64,000 nt of DNA from Nocardioides jiangsuensis (GTDB taxonomy: Bacteria; Actinomycetota; Actinomycetes; Propionibacteriales; Nocardioidaceae). A program made the position numbers and the translations under genes. The first letter of the stretch is position 1; every line of letters begins with the position of its first letter. The notes beneath the pieces were generated by a model. That model was not told where the DNA came from. It did no database searches and saw only the letters and a program-made list of their open reading frames with translations. The DNA is taken from positions 62,001-126,000 of the forward strand of contig NZ_JAIEZQ010000002.1 of NCBI RefSeq assembly GCF_019679455.1. Reading direction: 5' to 3'. Positions 33,324-42,967 of this stretch are shown in pieces.

Positions 33324-35521
33324 GCGTCTGCCTTCCGCTCGGCGCCGGCCGGCCGGGCAGCCGCCTGCTGGGCTACGTCCTGCCGGCCGTCGGCCGGCGG
33401 GCTGTCGGTCGGCGGGGAGCCCGCCTGCTGGGTGCCGGCCTGCTGGGTGCCGGCCTGCTGGGCCTGGATCGCGGTGATCGCGACGGTGTTCACGATGTCG
33501 CGCACCGTCGCGCCCCGGGACAGGTCGTTGACCGGCCGCCGCAGCCCCTGGAGCACCGGTCCGACCGCGACGGCGCCGGCCGAGCGCTGTACCGCCTTGT
33601 AGGTGTTGTTGCCGGTGTTCAGGTCCGGGAAGACGAAGACCGTGGCCCGCCCGGCGACCTTCGAGTCGGGCAGCTTGGTGTGCGCGACGGCGGCGTCGAT
33701 CGCGGCGTCGTACTGGATCGGCCCCTCCACGAGCAGCTCCGGCGCCCGCTCGCGGACCAGCGCGGTCGCCTTGGACACCTTCTCCACGTCGGTGCCCGCG
33801 CCGGACGACCCGGTGGAGTAAGACAGCATCGCCACCCGCGGCTCGACCCCGAAGGCGGCCGCGGTCGCCGCGGAGGAGATCGCGATGTCGGCCAGCTGCT
33901 CCGCGGTCGGGTCCGGGTTGACCGCGCAGTCGCCGTACACCAGCACCTGGTTCTCCAGGCACATGAAGAACACCGAGGACACCACCGAGACCCCGGGCCT
34001 GGTCTTGACCACTTCCAGGGCCGGCCGGATCGTGTGGGCCGTGGTGTGTACGGCGCCCGACACCATGCCGTCCGCGAGGCCGAGCAGCACCATCATCGTG
34101 CCGAAGTAGGAGACGTCGGTGACGATGTCGCGGGCGTCGTGGAGGTCCACGCCCCTGTGCTTGCGGCGCTCGGTGTAGTCCCGGGCGAACCGCTCGCGGA
34201 GCTCCTCGTCGAACGGGCTGAGCAGGGTGGCCCTCGACACGTCCGCGCCGATGCTCGCGGCCTTCGCGCTGATCGCGATCGGGTCGCCGAGCAGGGTCAG
34301 GTCCGCCACGCCGCGCCGGAGCAGGATGTCCGCGGCGCGGAGCACCCGCTCCTCCTCGCCCTCGGGCAGCACGATGTGGCGCCGGTCGGCGACCGCGTCG
34401 TCGATGAGCTGGTGCTCGAACATCAGCGGGGTCACCGCGGCGCTGCGGGCCACCTCCAGCCGGTCGAGCAGCACGTCGCCGTCCACGTGGGTGGAGAACA
34501 GCGCGAGCGCGGTCGCCACCTTGCGCGGCGCGTCCTTGGTGAGCCGGCCGCGGACCGCGGTGAGCGCGGCGGAGGTGGCGTGGGTGCCGAGCGCGGTCGC
34601 GATGAGCGGCATGGTCACGCCGAGACCCTCGATCAGCCGGGTCACCGGCTCGGGCATCTCGAAGCCGCCGTTGAGCACGACCGCGGCTACCTGCGGGAAG
34701 TTGGGGGAGGCGTGCGCCATCAGCACGCCGAGCACCACCTCGGGCCGGTCGCCGGGGGTGATCACCACGCCGCCCTCGATCAGCCGGTCGAGCACGTTGG
34801 GCATCGTCATCGCGGCCACCACCAGGCCGGTTGCCTCGCGGTGCAGCAGCGACTCGTCGCCGCTGACCAGCTGTCCGTCGACGGCGTGCATCAGGTCGGC
34901 CACCGAGGGGGCGCTGAGCAGCGGCTCCTCGGGGATCGCGAACGCCGGCACGTCGTCGCTGCCGAGCGCGGACACGTCGGCGGCGACCTCGGCGGCGTCG
35001 ACCCGGTTGGCGATGATCGCGAACAGGGTGCCGTGGTTGGCGTGGAGCTCGGCGACCGCCATGTCGGTCACGGTGTGCAGCTCCTCGGGAGTGCGGCCGG
35101 CGCCGTTGAGGACCAGCAGCACGGGGGCACCGAGGTTGGCCGCGATCCGGGCGTTGTAGGAGAACTCGGTCGGCGTGCCCACGTCGGTGTAGTCGCTGCC
35201 GACGACCACCACGACGTCGCAGCGGTCGGCCACCTGGTGGTACCGCTCGACGATCCGGTCCAGCGCCGCGACCGGGTCCTCGTGCACCTCCTCGTAGGTG
35301 ACGCCCACGCAGTCGTCGTACGACAGGGTGACCGCGTCGTGCGCGGTGAGCAGGTCCAGCACGTAGTCACGTCCGCCGTACACGTCACGGTCGGCCCGCA
35401 CGATCGGGCGGAACACACCCACCCGCTCGACCCGCCGCGACAGCTGCTCGAGCACCCCCAGGGCCACGGTCGACTTCCCCGTGAACCCCTCCACCGACGC
35501 GACGTACACACTGCTGCCCAT
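33320..35521 (-). CDS. pta: Phosphate acetyltransferase
   Basis: A 733-residue long-form Pta. The N-terminal P-loop domain (VYVASVEGFTGKSTVALGVL) and the central DRTGG domain are followed by the catalytic PTA_PTB domain (RHIVLPEGEEERVLRAADIL, YGDCAVNPDPTAEQLADIAI, FVFPDLNTGNNTYKAVQRSA). It forms acetyl phosphate from acetyl-CoA. After the normal end (DIVNTVAITAIQAQ) it carries an odd ~45-residue tail of QQAGT/PPADG repeats, which looks like a local 15-bp repeat expansion. It overlaps ackA by 4 bp. Confidence 0.94.
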   Translation of the reverse strand: MGSSVYVASVEGFTGKSTVALGVLEQLSRRVERVGVFRPIVRADRDVYGGRDYVLDLLTAHDAVTLSYDDCVGVTYEEVHEDPVAALDRIVERYHQVADRCDVVVVVGSDYTDVGTPTEFSYNARIAANLGAPVLLVLNGAGRTPEELHTVTDMAVAELHANHGTLFAIIANRVDAAEVAADVSALGSDDVPAFAIPEEPLLSAPSVADLMHAVDGQLVSGDESLLHREATGLVVAAMTMPNVLDRLIEGGVVITPGDRPEVVLGVLMAHASPNFPQVAAVVLNGGFEMPEPVTRLIEGLGVTMPLIATALGTHATSAALTAVRGRLTKDAPRKVATALALFSTHVDGDVLLDRLEVARSAAVTPLMFEHQLIDDAVADRRHIVLPEGEEERVLRAADILLRRGVADLTLLGDPIAISAKAASIGADVSRATLLSPFDEELRERFARDYTERRKHRGVDLHDARDIVTDVSYFGTMMVLLGLADGMVSGAVHTTAHTIRPALEVVKTRPGVSVVSSVFFMCLENQVLVYGDCAVNPDPTAEQLADIAISSAATAAAFGVEPRVAMLSYSTGSSGAGTDVEKVSKATALVRERAPELLVEGPIQYDAAIDAAVAHTKLPDSKVAGRATVFVFPDLNTGNNTYKAVQRSAGAVAVGPVLQGLRRPVNDLSRGATVRDIVNTVAITAIQAQQAGTQQAGTQQAGSPPTDSPPADGRQDVAQQAAARPAGAERKADA

Positions 35522-35822
35522 GGGCCCAGGCTAGTAGTGCCCGGGGGCCGTTCCGGGCGTGCATCGCGGGCGCGCGACGTCCCGTTGGCCGAGATGTCTA
35601 CCGCTGTTCTCGTCCCGCTCTCGGCATCTGGCCGAATAGTTGGTAGGGTCGTCACCGCAGCAGATGCAAGTTCCAGCAGGTAGACGCCCGCGGAGTTTGT
35701 GATCCGACGGCGTTTCTTCTCAGATTTGCTCTTGGCTTTTCGAGGGGGCACGGCGTTTCACCGCATCTGATGCGGGGCCGTCGAAGTGACGGTTCCACGC
35801 CCCGTATGAGGAGTAACAGAGC
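35522..35822. promoter_or_regulatory. cspA upstream region with long 5' leader
   Basis: The 301 bp between divergent pta and the cold-shock gene hold no ORF. A weak promoter may be TCGGCA (35621)-17 bp-TAGGGT (35644), giving a leader of ~165 nt. It can fold locally: ccgcatctgatgcgg (35761-35775) and ccgtcgaagtgacgg (35778-35792) are small hairpins just before the ribosome binding site. Long structured leaders are typical of cold-shock genes. The promoter call is weak. Confidence 0.4.
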
Positions 35823-36026
35823 ATGGCTCAGGGCACTGTCAAGTGGTTCAACGCTGAAAAGGGTTTCGGCTTCATTGCGCAGGAGGACGGCGGCGACGAC
35901 GTCTTCGTGCACTACTCGGCGATCCAGACCAACGGCTACAAGTCGCTGGACGAGAACCAGAAGGTCGAGTTCGACGTCACGCAGGGCCCCAAGGGTCCCC
36001 AGGCGGAGAACGTTCGCCCGCTCTGA
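35823..36026 (+). CDS. cspA: Cold-shock protein CspA family
   Basis: A 67-residue single cold-shock domain with RNP-1 (KGFGFIAQ) and RNP-2 (DVFVHYSAI). It binds single-stranded nucleic acid and acts as an RNA chaperone. GAGGAG lies 9 nt before the ATG. Codon use is more selective than in its neighbours (AAG/AAC/GAG bias), as expected for an abundant protein. A perfect terminator follows at 36063-36091. Confidence 0.96.
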   Translation: MAQGTVKWFNAEKGFGFIAQEDGGDDVFVHYSAIQTNGYKSLDENQKVEFDVTQGPKGPQAENVRPL

Positions 36027-36062
36027 TCAGCAGAGGAAACGTCTAGCACGCTAGACATTCGA

Positions 36063-36091
36063 GAGGCCCCGACGGATCCCGTCGGGGCCTC
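36063..36091 (+). terminator. Intrinsic terminator after cspA
   Basis: A perfect 13-bp stem (gaggccccgacgg with its complement) and a 3-nt loop, followed by ttcggtttg, a short T-containing tail. It lies 37 nt after the cold-shock stop codon. Confidence 0.85.
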
Positions 36092-36217
36092 TTCGGTTTG
36101 TCCCAAATGACTATGGGTATGAGGACCGGTGTCCCCGACAATGAGTCCACCAAGCGGATCGGCCGGCGGACACGAGGACGGAACACACAGATGATCATGG
36201 AGGGGAGGGACGCTTTC

Positions 36218-36412
36218 GTGGACGACAAGCTGAACGTCCCGCTCGAGGACGCCGAGCTGCTCGCCGAGGTCGAGCTGACGACCAACCTGATCATCGCCGC
36301 GAGCGAGTCGGACGCGGAGCTGACCCAGGCCCAGGTGGACATGCTGCTCGGTCTCGAGCAGGTCGCCGAGGGCGGGCCCGGCGGTATCCCCGCACAGCCA
36401 CGCCGTCCCTAG
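36218..36412 (+). CDS. Small acidic protein of unknown function
   Basis: A 64-residue protein beginning VDDKLNVPLEDAELLAEVEL and continuing TTNLIIAASESDAELTQAQV. It is acidic and predicted helical. GTG at 36218 has GGAGGGA 7 nt upstream, which decides this start over several upstream in-frame ATGs. I recall near-identical short ORFs in relatives but know no function. It converges on copA. Confidence 0.65.
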   Translation: MDDKLNVPLEDAELLAEVELTTNLIIAASESDAELTQAQVDMLLGLEQVAEGGPGGIPAQPRRP

Positions 36413-36430
36413 CCTGCTCGGGCGGCGGGC

Positions 36431-38665
36431 TCAGCCGCGGGAGGGCTTGAAGCCCCGCAGCCGCAGTGAGTTCGCCACCACGCACACGCTCGACGCCGCC
36501 ATCGCGGCCCCCGCGATCATCGGGTTCAGCAGGCCGAGCGCGGCCACCGGGATCCCCACCACGTTGTAGGCGAAGGCCCAGAAGAGGTTCTGCCGGATCG
36601 TGCGCAGGGTGCGCCGGGAGAGCTCGATCGCGTCGCCGGCCGCGCGCAGGTCCCCGCTCATCAGCGTGATGTCGCTGGCCTCGATCGCGACCGCCGTACC
36701 CGTGCCCATCGCCACCCCGAGGTCGGCCTGCACGAGCGCGGCGGCGTCGTTGACCCCGTCGCCGACCATGGCGACGATGCGCCCCTCGGCGCGGAGCCGC
36801 TCGATGGTGGCCGCCTTGTCCGCGGGCAGCACCTCGGCGATCACGTGGTCGATGCCGACCTCGGCCGCGACGTGCCCGGCCGCGGAGGCGTGGTCACCGG
36901 TGAGCAGGTAGGTCTCGAGGCCGAGCTCCTTCAGTCGGGCCACGGCCTCCGCGCTCGACGGCTTGACCGTGTCGCCGACGCTGAACACCGCCGCCGGTCG
37001 CCCGTCGAGCTCGACGAGGACGGCGGTCCGGCCGGCCTCCCGGCCGCGGTGCACGGCCTGCGCCAGCGCGAACGGCAGGCTGGTGCTGCGGTACTGGTCG
37101 TGGGCCCGGTCGGGCGTACCGACATCGGAGGGGGCCCGGCCCACGCTGACCTTGCGGCCGTTGACCCGGCCGGAGACCCCGATGCCCTCGTGGTTGGCGA
37201 AGTCCTCGAGCGCGGCGGCGGGGGCGGCCTGCCAGGGGCGCGGGCCGGTGCGTGCCACGTGGTCGGCGATGGCCCGGCCGATCGGGTGCTCGGAGGCCTG
37301 CTCCAGTGCCCCGGCCAGGGGTACGGCGTCCGCGTAGTGGCTCGAGACGTCGTGGACGCTCATCGTCCCGGTGGTCACGGTGCCGGTCTTGTCGAGCACC
37401 ACGGTGTCGATGCGCCGGGTGGACTCGAGCACCTCCGCGCTGCGGATCACGATGCCGAGCTGCGCTGCGCGGCCGGTGCCGACCAGGAGCGCGGTGGGGG
37501 TGGCCAGGCCGAGGGCGCAGGGGCAGGCGATCACCAGCACCGCGACGGCGGCGGTGAACCCGTGCTCGGGCCGCCCGGCGAGGGCCCAGACGCCGTAGGT
37601 CAGCACGGCCACCGCGAGCACGGCCGGCACGAAGACGCTGGAGATCCGGTCGGCGAGGCGCTGCACGGGCGCCTTGCTGGACTGCGCGGCGGTGACCAGT
37701 GCGGCGATCCGGGACAGCGCGGTGTCCCGGCCGATCCGGGTCACCTCGACCACCAGCCGGCCGCTGGTGTTCAGGGTGGCGCCGATGACCTCGTCGCCGG
37801 CGGACTTGTCGACCGGCAGGCTCTCGCCGGTGAGCATCGACTCGTCGACGCCCGAGCGACCCTCGAGGACGCGGCCGTCGGTGGCGATCTGCTCGCCGGG
37901 ACGCACCGCGAAGCGCATCCCTGGGCGCAGCGCCTCGACGTCGACCTCGCGCTCGGACCCGTCGTCCTCGACCACCGTGGCGCGCTTGGCGCCCATCTGG
38001 AGCAGCTCGCGCAGCGCCGAGCCGGCCTGCCGCTTCGCGCGCGCCTCGCTCCACCGGCCGAGCAGCAGGAACGTGGTGACCGTCGCGGCCACCTCGACGT
38101 AGCTCTCCATGCCGCCGGTGACCGCCTGGTACAGCGACCAGGAGTAGGCCACGAGCGTGCCGAGCGAGACCAGGGTGTCCATCGTCGACGCGCCGTGCCG
38201 GGCGTTGACGAGCGCGGCCCGGTGGAACGGCCAGCCGCCGTACACCACCACCGGCGTGGCGAGCAGCAGGGCGATCCAGCGCACGAGTGGGGTGTCGGGG
38301 ATCCCGGGCGCCATCATCAGCACCAGGACCAGCACGGTCAGCGGCGCGCTGACCAGCAGCCGGCGGCGCAGGTAGGCCCCGGCGGCGTCCGCGTCGGTCT
38401 CCTCCGCGTGCTCCGCGGCCAGGGAGGCGGTGTAGCCGGTGCGCTCGACGGTGCGGATCAGCGTGTCGGGGTCGGCCAGGTCCGGGTCGAAGTCCACCGA
38501 GGCCGACGCGGTAGCGAGGTTCACCGTCGCGGTGACCCCCTCGATCCGGTTCAGCTTCTTCTCGACCCGGCCCACGCACGAGGCACAGGTCATCCCGCCC
38601 ACCAGCAGGTCGACGTGGCCGGTCGGGTGGGGGTCGTGCTTCGTCGGCCGGGCCGTCGTACTCAT
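36431..38665 (-). CDS. copA: Copper-translocating P1B-type ATPase
   Basis: A 744-residue heavy-metal ATPase. One N-terminal HMA domain ([19 protein letters not shown]) is followed by eight membrane helices with the transport motif CPC ([15 protein letters not shown]), phosphorylation motif DKTGTVTTG, the SEHPIGRAI histidine motif and [10 protein letters not shown]. The CPC motif and HMA fit Cu(I) export. The ATG at 38665 lies 7 nt after copZ. It is the last gene of csoR-copZ-copA. Confidence 0.95.
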   Translation of the reverse strand: MSTTARPTKHDPHPTGHVDLLVGGMTCASCVGRVEKKLNRIEGVTATVNLATASASVDFDPDLADPDTLIRTVERTGYTASLAAEHAEETDADAAGAYLRRRLLVSAPLTVLVLVLMMAPGIPDTPLVRWIALLLATPVVVYGGWPFHRAALVNARHGASTMDTLVSLGTLVAYSWSLYQAVTGGMESYVEVAATVTTFLLLGRWSEARAKRQAGSALRELLQMGAKRATVVEDDGSEREVDVEALRPGMRFAVRPGEQIATDGRVLEGRSGVDESMLTGESLPVDKSAGDEVIGATLNTSGRLVVEVTRIGRDTALSRIAALVTAAQSSKAPVQRLADRISSVFVPAVLAVAVLTYGVWALAGRPEHGFTAAVAVLVIACPCALGLATPTALLVGTGRAAQLGIVIRSAEVLESTRRIDTVVLDKTGTVTTGTMSVHDVSSHYADAVPLAGALEQASEHPIGRAIADHVARTGPRPWQAAPAAALEDFANHEGIGVSGRVNGRKVSVGRAPSDVGTPDRAHDQYRSTSLPFALAQAVHRGREAGRTAVLVELDGRPAAVFSVGDTVKPSSAEAVARLKELGLETYLLTGDHASAAGHVAAEVGIDHVIAEVLPADKAATIERLRAEGRIVAMVGDGVNDAAALVQADLGVAMGTGTAVAIEASDITLMSGDLRAAGDAIELSRRTLRTIRQNLFWAFAYNVVGIPVAALGLLNPMIAGAAMAASSVCVVANSLRLRGFKPSRG

Positions 38666-38672
38666 GGGGTCC

Positions 38673-38873
38673 TCAGGCGACCGCGTAGCCGGCCTCGTCG
38701 ACGGCCTCACGGACCGCGTCGTCGCTCACGTCCTCGCCGTGCACGACGACGGTGCCGCTCTCGACGCTGACGTCGACCGACGTCACGCCGGCGACCTCGG
38801 AGACCTCGCGGGTGACCGCGTCGGCGCAGTGCCCGCAGGTCATCCCGGTCACGGTGTAGGTGGTCGAGCTCAT
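38673..38873 (-). CDS. copZ: HMA-domain copper chaperone
   Basis: A 66-residue single HMA domain with metal-binding cysteines 13 and 16 (GMTCGHC). It would hand Cu(I) to CopA or CsoR. It lies 29 nt downstream of csoR and 7 nt upstream of copA, in one operon. A longer frame upstream runs through csoR antiframe and is not real. Confidence 0.93.
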   Translation of the reverse strand: MSSTTYTVTGMTCGHCADAVTREVSEVAGVTSVDVSVESGTVVVHGEDVSDDAVREAVDEAGYAVA

Positions 38874-38902
38874 GGGGTTCTTCTCCTCGCTGGGGGTGCG
38901 GT

Positions 38903-39190
38903 TCAGGTGCGGAGCAGGCGGGCGATCGCCGCGGTGGCCTCGGCCACCTTCGCGTCGGCCTCGGTGCCGCCGTCGGCGAGGGCGTCGCGGACGCAGTGGT
39001 TGAGATGGTCCTCGACCAGGCCCACGGCGACGCCCTGGAGCGACTTGGTCACCGCGGACACCTGGGTGAGGATATCGATGCAGTAGGTGTCCTCGTCGAC
39101 CAGGCGCTGGAGACCCCTGACCTGGCCCTCGATCCGGCGGAGCCTGGCCAGGTAGGCATCCTTGCCCTGGTAGTACCCGTGCTGCGTCAT
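38903..39190 (-). CDS. csoR: CsoR-type copper-sensing repressor
   Basis: A 95-residue all-helical DUF156 protein. It has the Cu(I) ligand set C37, H62 and C66 with the family spacing (TYCIDI and DHLNHC), and the RRIEGQVRGLQRLV helix. When Cu(I) binds it releases DNA. A GGGGGTAT palindrome-like operator sits 11 bp upstream at 39201-39218. It heads the csoR-copZ-copA operon. Confidence 0.94.
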   Translation of the reverse strand: MTQHGYYQGKDAYLARLRRIEGQVRGLQRLVDEDTYCIDILTQVSAVTKSLQGVAVGLVEDHLNHCVRDALADGGTEADAKVAEATAAIARLLRT

Positions 39191-39200
39191 GGCCGCAGTC

Positions 39201-39218
39201 TATACCCACGGGGGGTAT
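39201..39218. promoter_or_regulatory. CsoR operator
   Basis: tatacccacggggggtat contains the inverted ATACCC / GGGTAT halves characteristic of CsoR boxes, just upstream of csoR. It gives copper-dependent autoregulation of the copper operon. It may also overlap the upstream region of the divergent DUF47 gene. Confidence 0.8.
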
Positions 39219-39335
39219 CGGGCCAGGGGCGGCGGCGACGAGGGAGCGACGGCGTGGCGGGCCGCCGATGTGTTCCATGGTCCGCCCAGGACCTACCATT
39301 GCGCAGGTTATCTTCCGGTTCGTCAGGAGTTCGCT

Positions 39336-39953
39336 GTGCCGTTCCGCTTCCGTCCCGTGGACACCACGTTCTACGACCTCTTCGCCCAGCTGGCCAACCA
39401 CCTCGTGGGAGGCGCCGAGCTCCTCGCCGAGATGCTCTCCAACGGGGGCGACCGGGAGGGCGTGGCGCAGCGCATGCGCGACGCCGAGCACCACGCCGAC
39501 GAGACCACGCACGAGATCGTCCGCCGCGTGAACAGCACCTTCGTCACCCCGTTCGACCGGGAGGACATCTACGCGCTCGCCTCCGGGCTGGACGACGTGA
39601 TGGACCACATGGAGGAGGCCGTCGACCTCGTCCTGCTGTACGGCGTCCACGAGCTGCCGAGCGAGCTCGCCCACCAGGTCGAGGTGCTCCAGCGCGCCGC
39701 CGAGCTCACCGCGGAGGCGATGCCGCGGCTGGAGACGATGAAGAACCTCGACGAGTACTGGATCGAGATCAACCGCCTGGAGAACTCCGGCGACAAGAGC
39801 TACCGGCGGATCCTCGCCAAGCTGTTCAGCGGCCAGTACGAAGCCCTCGAGGTGCTCAAGCTCAAGGACGTCGTCGACTCGCTCGAGGCCGCCATCGACG
39901 CATTCGAGACCGTCGCGAACACCGTCGAGCAGATCTCCGTCAAGGAGTCCTGA
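39336..39953 (+). CDS. DUF47 family (PhoU-like) protein
   Basis: A 205-residue all-helical protein of the DUF47 family, related to PhoU: FYDLFAQLANHLVGGAELLA, HHADETTHEIVRRVNSTFVT, PFDREDIYALASGLDDVMDH and ENSGDKSYRRILAKLF. It nearly always accompanies a PiT transporter and is thought to regulate it. GTG at 39336 has AGGAG 8 nt upstream. Three nt separate its stop from the PiT start, so the two are coupled. Confidence 0.92.
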   Translation: MPFRFRPVDTTFYDLFAQLANHLVGGAELLAEMLSNGGDREGVAQRMRDAEHHADETTHEIVRRVNSTFVTPFDREDIYALASGLDDVMDHMEEAVDLVLLYGVHELPSELAHQVEVLQRAAELTAEAMPRLETMKNLDEYWIEINRLENSGDKSYRRILAKLFSGQYEALEVLKLKDVVDSLEAAIDAFETVANTVEQISVKES

Positions 39954-39955
39954 GG

Positions 39956-40960
39956 GTGGAGCTCGCGATTGTCATCGCGGTCGTCGTCGTCGCCCTCGTC
40001 TTCGACTACACCAACGGCTTCCACGATGCCGCCAACGCGATCGCCACGTCGGTCTCCACCCGGGCGCTGACGCCCCGCGTGGCCCTGGTCATGGCGGCGA
40101 TCATGAACTTCGTCGGCGCGTTCCTCGGCCAGGAGGTCGCCAACACGGTGGGCAGCGTGATCGCGCCACCGTCGGGCACGCACGGCCTGGTGATCGTGAT
40201 GTCCGGTCTCATCGGCGCCATCGTCTGGAACCTGATCACCTGGTACTTCGGCCTCCCCTCCTCGTCCTCGCACGCCCTCATCGGCGGCCTGGTCGGCTCC
40301 GCCGTCGCCTCCGGGACGCTGGTGAAGTGGGACGTGATCGTGGACAAGATCGTGATCCCGATGGTGGCCTCGCCGCTGTTCGGGTTCGCGGCGGCGTTCG
40401 CGCTGATGCTCGCGATCATGTGGATCTTCCGCCGGCGTAACCCCTCCCGCACCTTCCGCGGCTTCCGCCTGGCGCAGACCGTCTCTGCCGCAGCGATGGC
40501 GCTCGGCCACGGGCTCCAGGACGCGCAGAAGACGATGGGCGTGATCTTCCTGGCCCTGGTCACCGGTGGGCTCGTCAGCGCCGACGAGGACCTTCCGACC
40601 TGGGTGATCCTGGCCGCGGCCACCGCGATCTCGCTGGGCACCTACTCCGGCGGGTGGCGCATCATGCGGACGCTCGGCCGCCGGATCATCCACCTCGACC
40701 CGGCCCGGGGCTTCGCCTCCGAGACCATCGCGGCGGGCGTGCTCTACACCACCGCGTTCGTGTTCGAGGCGCCGATCTCCACCACGCACACGATCACCTC
40801 CGCGGTGATGGGCGCCGGCGCCACCAAGCGCTTCTCGGCGGTGCGCTGGGGCGTGGCCCGCTCGATCGTGATGGCCTGGGTGCTCACCTTCCCGATGGCC
40901 GGCCTCGTCGCCGCCGCGGCGTACTGGGTCAGCCACCTGCTGCTCGAGGTCATCCCGTAG
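39956..40960 (+). CDS. pit: PiT family inorganic phosphate transporter
   Basis: A 334-residue multi-pass membrane protein with the two PiT signatures: DYTNGFHDAANAIATSVSTR in the N-terminal half and the inverted-repeat counterpart AMALGHGLQDAQKTMGVIFL in the C-terminal half, plus GLPSSSSHALIGGLVG and APISTTHTITSAVMGAGAT. It carries metal-phosphate with protons at low affinity, complementing PstSCAB. GTG at 39956 has AAGGAG 8 nt upstream, lying at the end of the DUF47 gene. Confidence 0.94.
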   Translation: MELAIVIAVVVVALVFDYTNGFHDAANAIATSVSTRALTPRVALVMAAIMNFVGAFLGQEVANTVGSVIAPPSGTHGLVIVMSGLIGAIVWNLITWYFGLPSSSSHALIGGLVGSAVASGTLVKWDVIVDKIVIPMVASPLFGFAAAFALMLAIMWIFRRRNPSRTFRGFRLAQTVSAAAMALGHGLQDAQKTMGVIFLALVTGGLVSADEDLPTWVILAAATAISLGTYSGGWRIMRTLGRRIIHLDPARGFASETIAAGVLYTTAFVFEAPISTTHTITSAVMGAGATKRFSAVRWGVARSIVMAWVLTFPMAGLVAAAAYWVSHLLLEVIP

Positions 40961-41023
40961 CCCACTCCCGGCCACTGGGCCGGGCGGGTCGCCTGCGCCC
41001 GGTCCACGGCCGGCGGCGGCCGG

Positions 41024-41803
41024 TCAGCCGAAGCGGCCCGAGATGTAGGCCTCGGTGGACGGCTCGTCGGGGTTGGAGAAGATCTTGCGGGTCGCGTTCA
41101 TCTCCACCAGGCGGCCCGGCTTGCCGGCACCGGCGAGGTTGAAGAACGCGGTGTCCTCCGAGACGCGGGCGGCCTGCTGCATGTTGTGGGTGACGATCAC
41201 GATCGTGTAGTCGCTCTTGAGGTCGTGGATCAGGTCCTCGATCGCGCTCGTGGAGATCGGGTCGAGCGCCGAGCAGGGCTCGTCCATGAGCAGCACCTGC
41301 GGCTCGACAGCGATCGCCCGGGCGATGCACAGCCGCTGCTGCTGCCCGCCGGAGAGGCCGGCGCCCGGCTTGTCGAGCCGGTCCTTGACCTCCTCCCACA
41401 GGTTCGCGCCGCGCAGCGACTTCTCGACGATCTCGTCCGCGGCGTGCTTCTTCAGCTTCTTGGCGTTCAGCCGCGACCCGGCGAGGACGTTCTCGTAGAT
41501 CGACATCGTGGGGAACGGGTTGGGGCGCTGGAAGACCATGCCGATCTGCCGGCGTACCTCCACCGGGTCCACCTCGGGGGCGTACAGCTCCTGCCCGTCG
41601 ATGACGACCTTGCCGTCGACCCTGGCGCCGGGGATCACCTCGTGCATCCGGTTCAGGGACCGGAGGAAGGTCGACTTGCCGCACCCCGAGGGCCCGATCA
41701 GGGCCGTGACGGAGCGGGCGGGGATCGTCATCGAGACGCCCTCCACGGCGAGGAAGTCGCCGTAGTAGATGTTCAGGTCGGAGACGTCGATGCTCTTGGC
41801 CAT
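41024..41803 (-). CDS. pstB: Phosphate ABC transporter ATPase PstB
   Basis: A 259-residue ABC ATPase: Walker [10 protein letters not shown], signature [15 protein letters not shown], Walker [14 protein letters not shown], and the PstB-specific [16 protein letters not shown] and [14 protein letters not shown]. It powers high-affinity phosphate uptake. It lies 39 nt downstream of pstA at the end of pstSCAB. Confidence 0.96.
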   Translation of the reverse strand: MAKSIDVSDLNIYYGDFLAVEGVSMTIPARSVTALIGPSGCGKSTFLRSLNRMHEVIPGARVDGKVVIDGQELYAPEVDPVEVRRQIGMVFQRPNPFPTMSIYENVLAGSRLNAKKLKKHAADEIVEKSLRGANLWEEVKDRLDKPGAGLSGGQQQRLCIARAIAVEPQVLLMDEPCSALDPISTSAIEDLIHDLKSDYTIVIVTHNMQQAARVSEDTAFFNLAGAGKPGRLVEMNATRKIFSNPDEPSTEAYISGRFG

Positions 41804-41842
41804 TGCGATGGTTTCCTTGTCGATTCGGTCGTTGTCGATCGG

Positions 41843-42967
41843 TCAGCGACCGGACTTGGGGGCGAAGACCTTGCCCAGCACGCGGGCCAGCAGGTTCAGC
41901 GCCATGACGATGACGATCAGCACGAGGGCCGCGCCCCAGGCGCGCTCGATCCCGTACTCCGGCGGGACGCCCGGCTGGGTGTAGGAGTAGTAGATGAAGA
42001 CCGGCAGGGTGGTCATCCGCTCGGCGAACAGGTTGAAGTTCAGCGAGTCGGTGAAGCCGGCGATGATCAGCAGCGGCGCGGTCTCGCCGATGACGCGGGC
42101 GACGGCCAGCGTGACACCGGTGATGATCCCGGCCATGGCCGTGGGCAGCACGATCTTGACGATGGTGCGCCACTTCGGGACACCGAGGGCGTACGCCGCC
42201 TCGCGGAGCTCGTGCGGGACGAGCTTGAACATCTCCTCGCAGGAGCGGACCACGACCGGGATCATCAGCAGCGACAGCGCGACCGCGCCGCCGAGGCCCA
42301 TCCGGACGCCCTCGCCGAAGAACAGCACGAACAGCGCGTAGGCGAAGAGCCCCGCGACGATCGAGGGGATGCCGGTCATCACGTCCACGAGGAAGGTGAT
42401 CGTGCGCGCCATCGTGGACCGCTGGCCGTACTCCACGAGGTAGATCGCGGTGAGCAGGCCCACCGGCACGGAGATGACCGCCGCCATCAGCGTGATCAGC
42501 AGCGTGCCCATGATGGCGTGGTAGATGCCGCCGCCCTCGCCGACCACGTTGCGCATTGAGTAGGTGAGGAACTCCGCGTTGATCGCCGGCAGGCCCTGCG
42601 AGACGACCTGCCAGACCAGCGAGACCAGCGGGACGAGCGCGAGCCCGAAGGCGGCCCACACCAGCACGGTGACCAGCCGGTCCTTCGCGGCGCGGGAGTT
42701 CTCCACGACCCGGGACCACGCGGGCAGCGCCACGGCGAACAGGACGATGCCGACGACCGCCCAGGCGACGAGACCCCAGCCGAGGCTCAGCGCGAGGAGC
42801 CCTGATGCCGCGCCGGCAAGGACCGCGACCAGCGCGGGGGCCCACCGGGGAAGCCGGGCATGGGTGAGCGGGATGTGCCTGCGGAGGTCCTCGTCGGTCC
42901 CGGCCGCGCGGCCGGGACGGTCCTCGGGGGCGCGGGGGGTGATCTTCGGTGGCCTGACCTCGGTCAT
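41843..42967 (-). CDS. pstA: Phosphate ABC transporter permease PstA
   Basis: A 374-residue permease with an N-terminal cytoplasmic tail and extra helices before the conserved core, longer than the usual ~290 residues. The BPD_transp_1 core has DVMTGIPSIVAGLFAYALFV, RSCEEMFKLVPHELREAAYA (the EAA loop) and GETAPLLIIAGF. It overlaps the pstC stop by 4 bp (ATGA). Confidence 0.94.
   Translation of the reverse strand: MTEVRPPKITPRAPEDRPGRAAGTDEDLRRHIPLTHARLPRWAPALVAVLAGAASGLLALSLGWGLVAWAVVGIVLFAVALPAWSRVVENSRAAKDRLVTVLVWAAFGLALVPLVSLVWQVVSQGLPAINAEFLTYSMRNVVGEGGGIYHAIMGTLLITLMAAVISVPVGLLTAIYLVEYGQRSTMARTITFLVDVMTGIPSIVAGLFAYALFVLFFGEGVRMGLGGAVALSLLMIPVVVRSCEEMFKLVPHELREAAYALGVPKWRTIVKIVLPTAMAGIITGVTLAVARVIGETAPLLIIAGFTDSLNFNLFAERMTTLPVFIYYSYTQPGVPPEYGIERAWGAALVLIVIVMALNLLARVLGKVFAPKSGR

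Noticed and set aside
39300-39335. PHO box before the DUF47-PiT genes
   Set aside because: Only two weakly matching 7-mers (gttatct, gttcgtc) at 11-bp spacing; too degenerate to claim.
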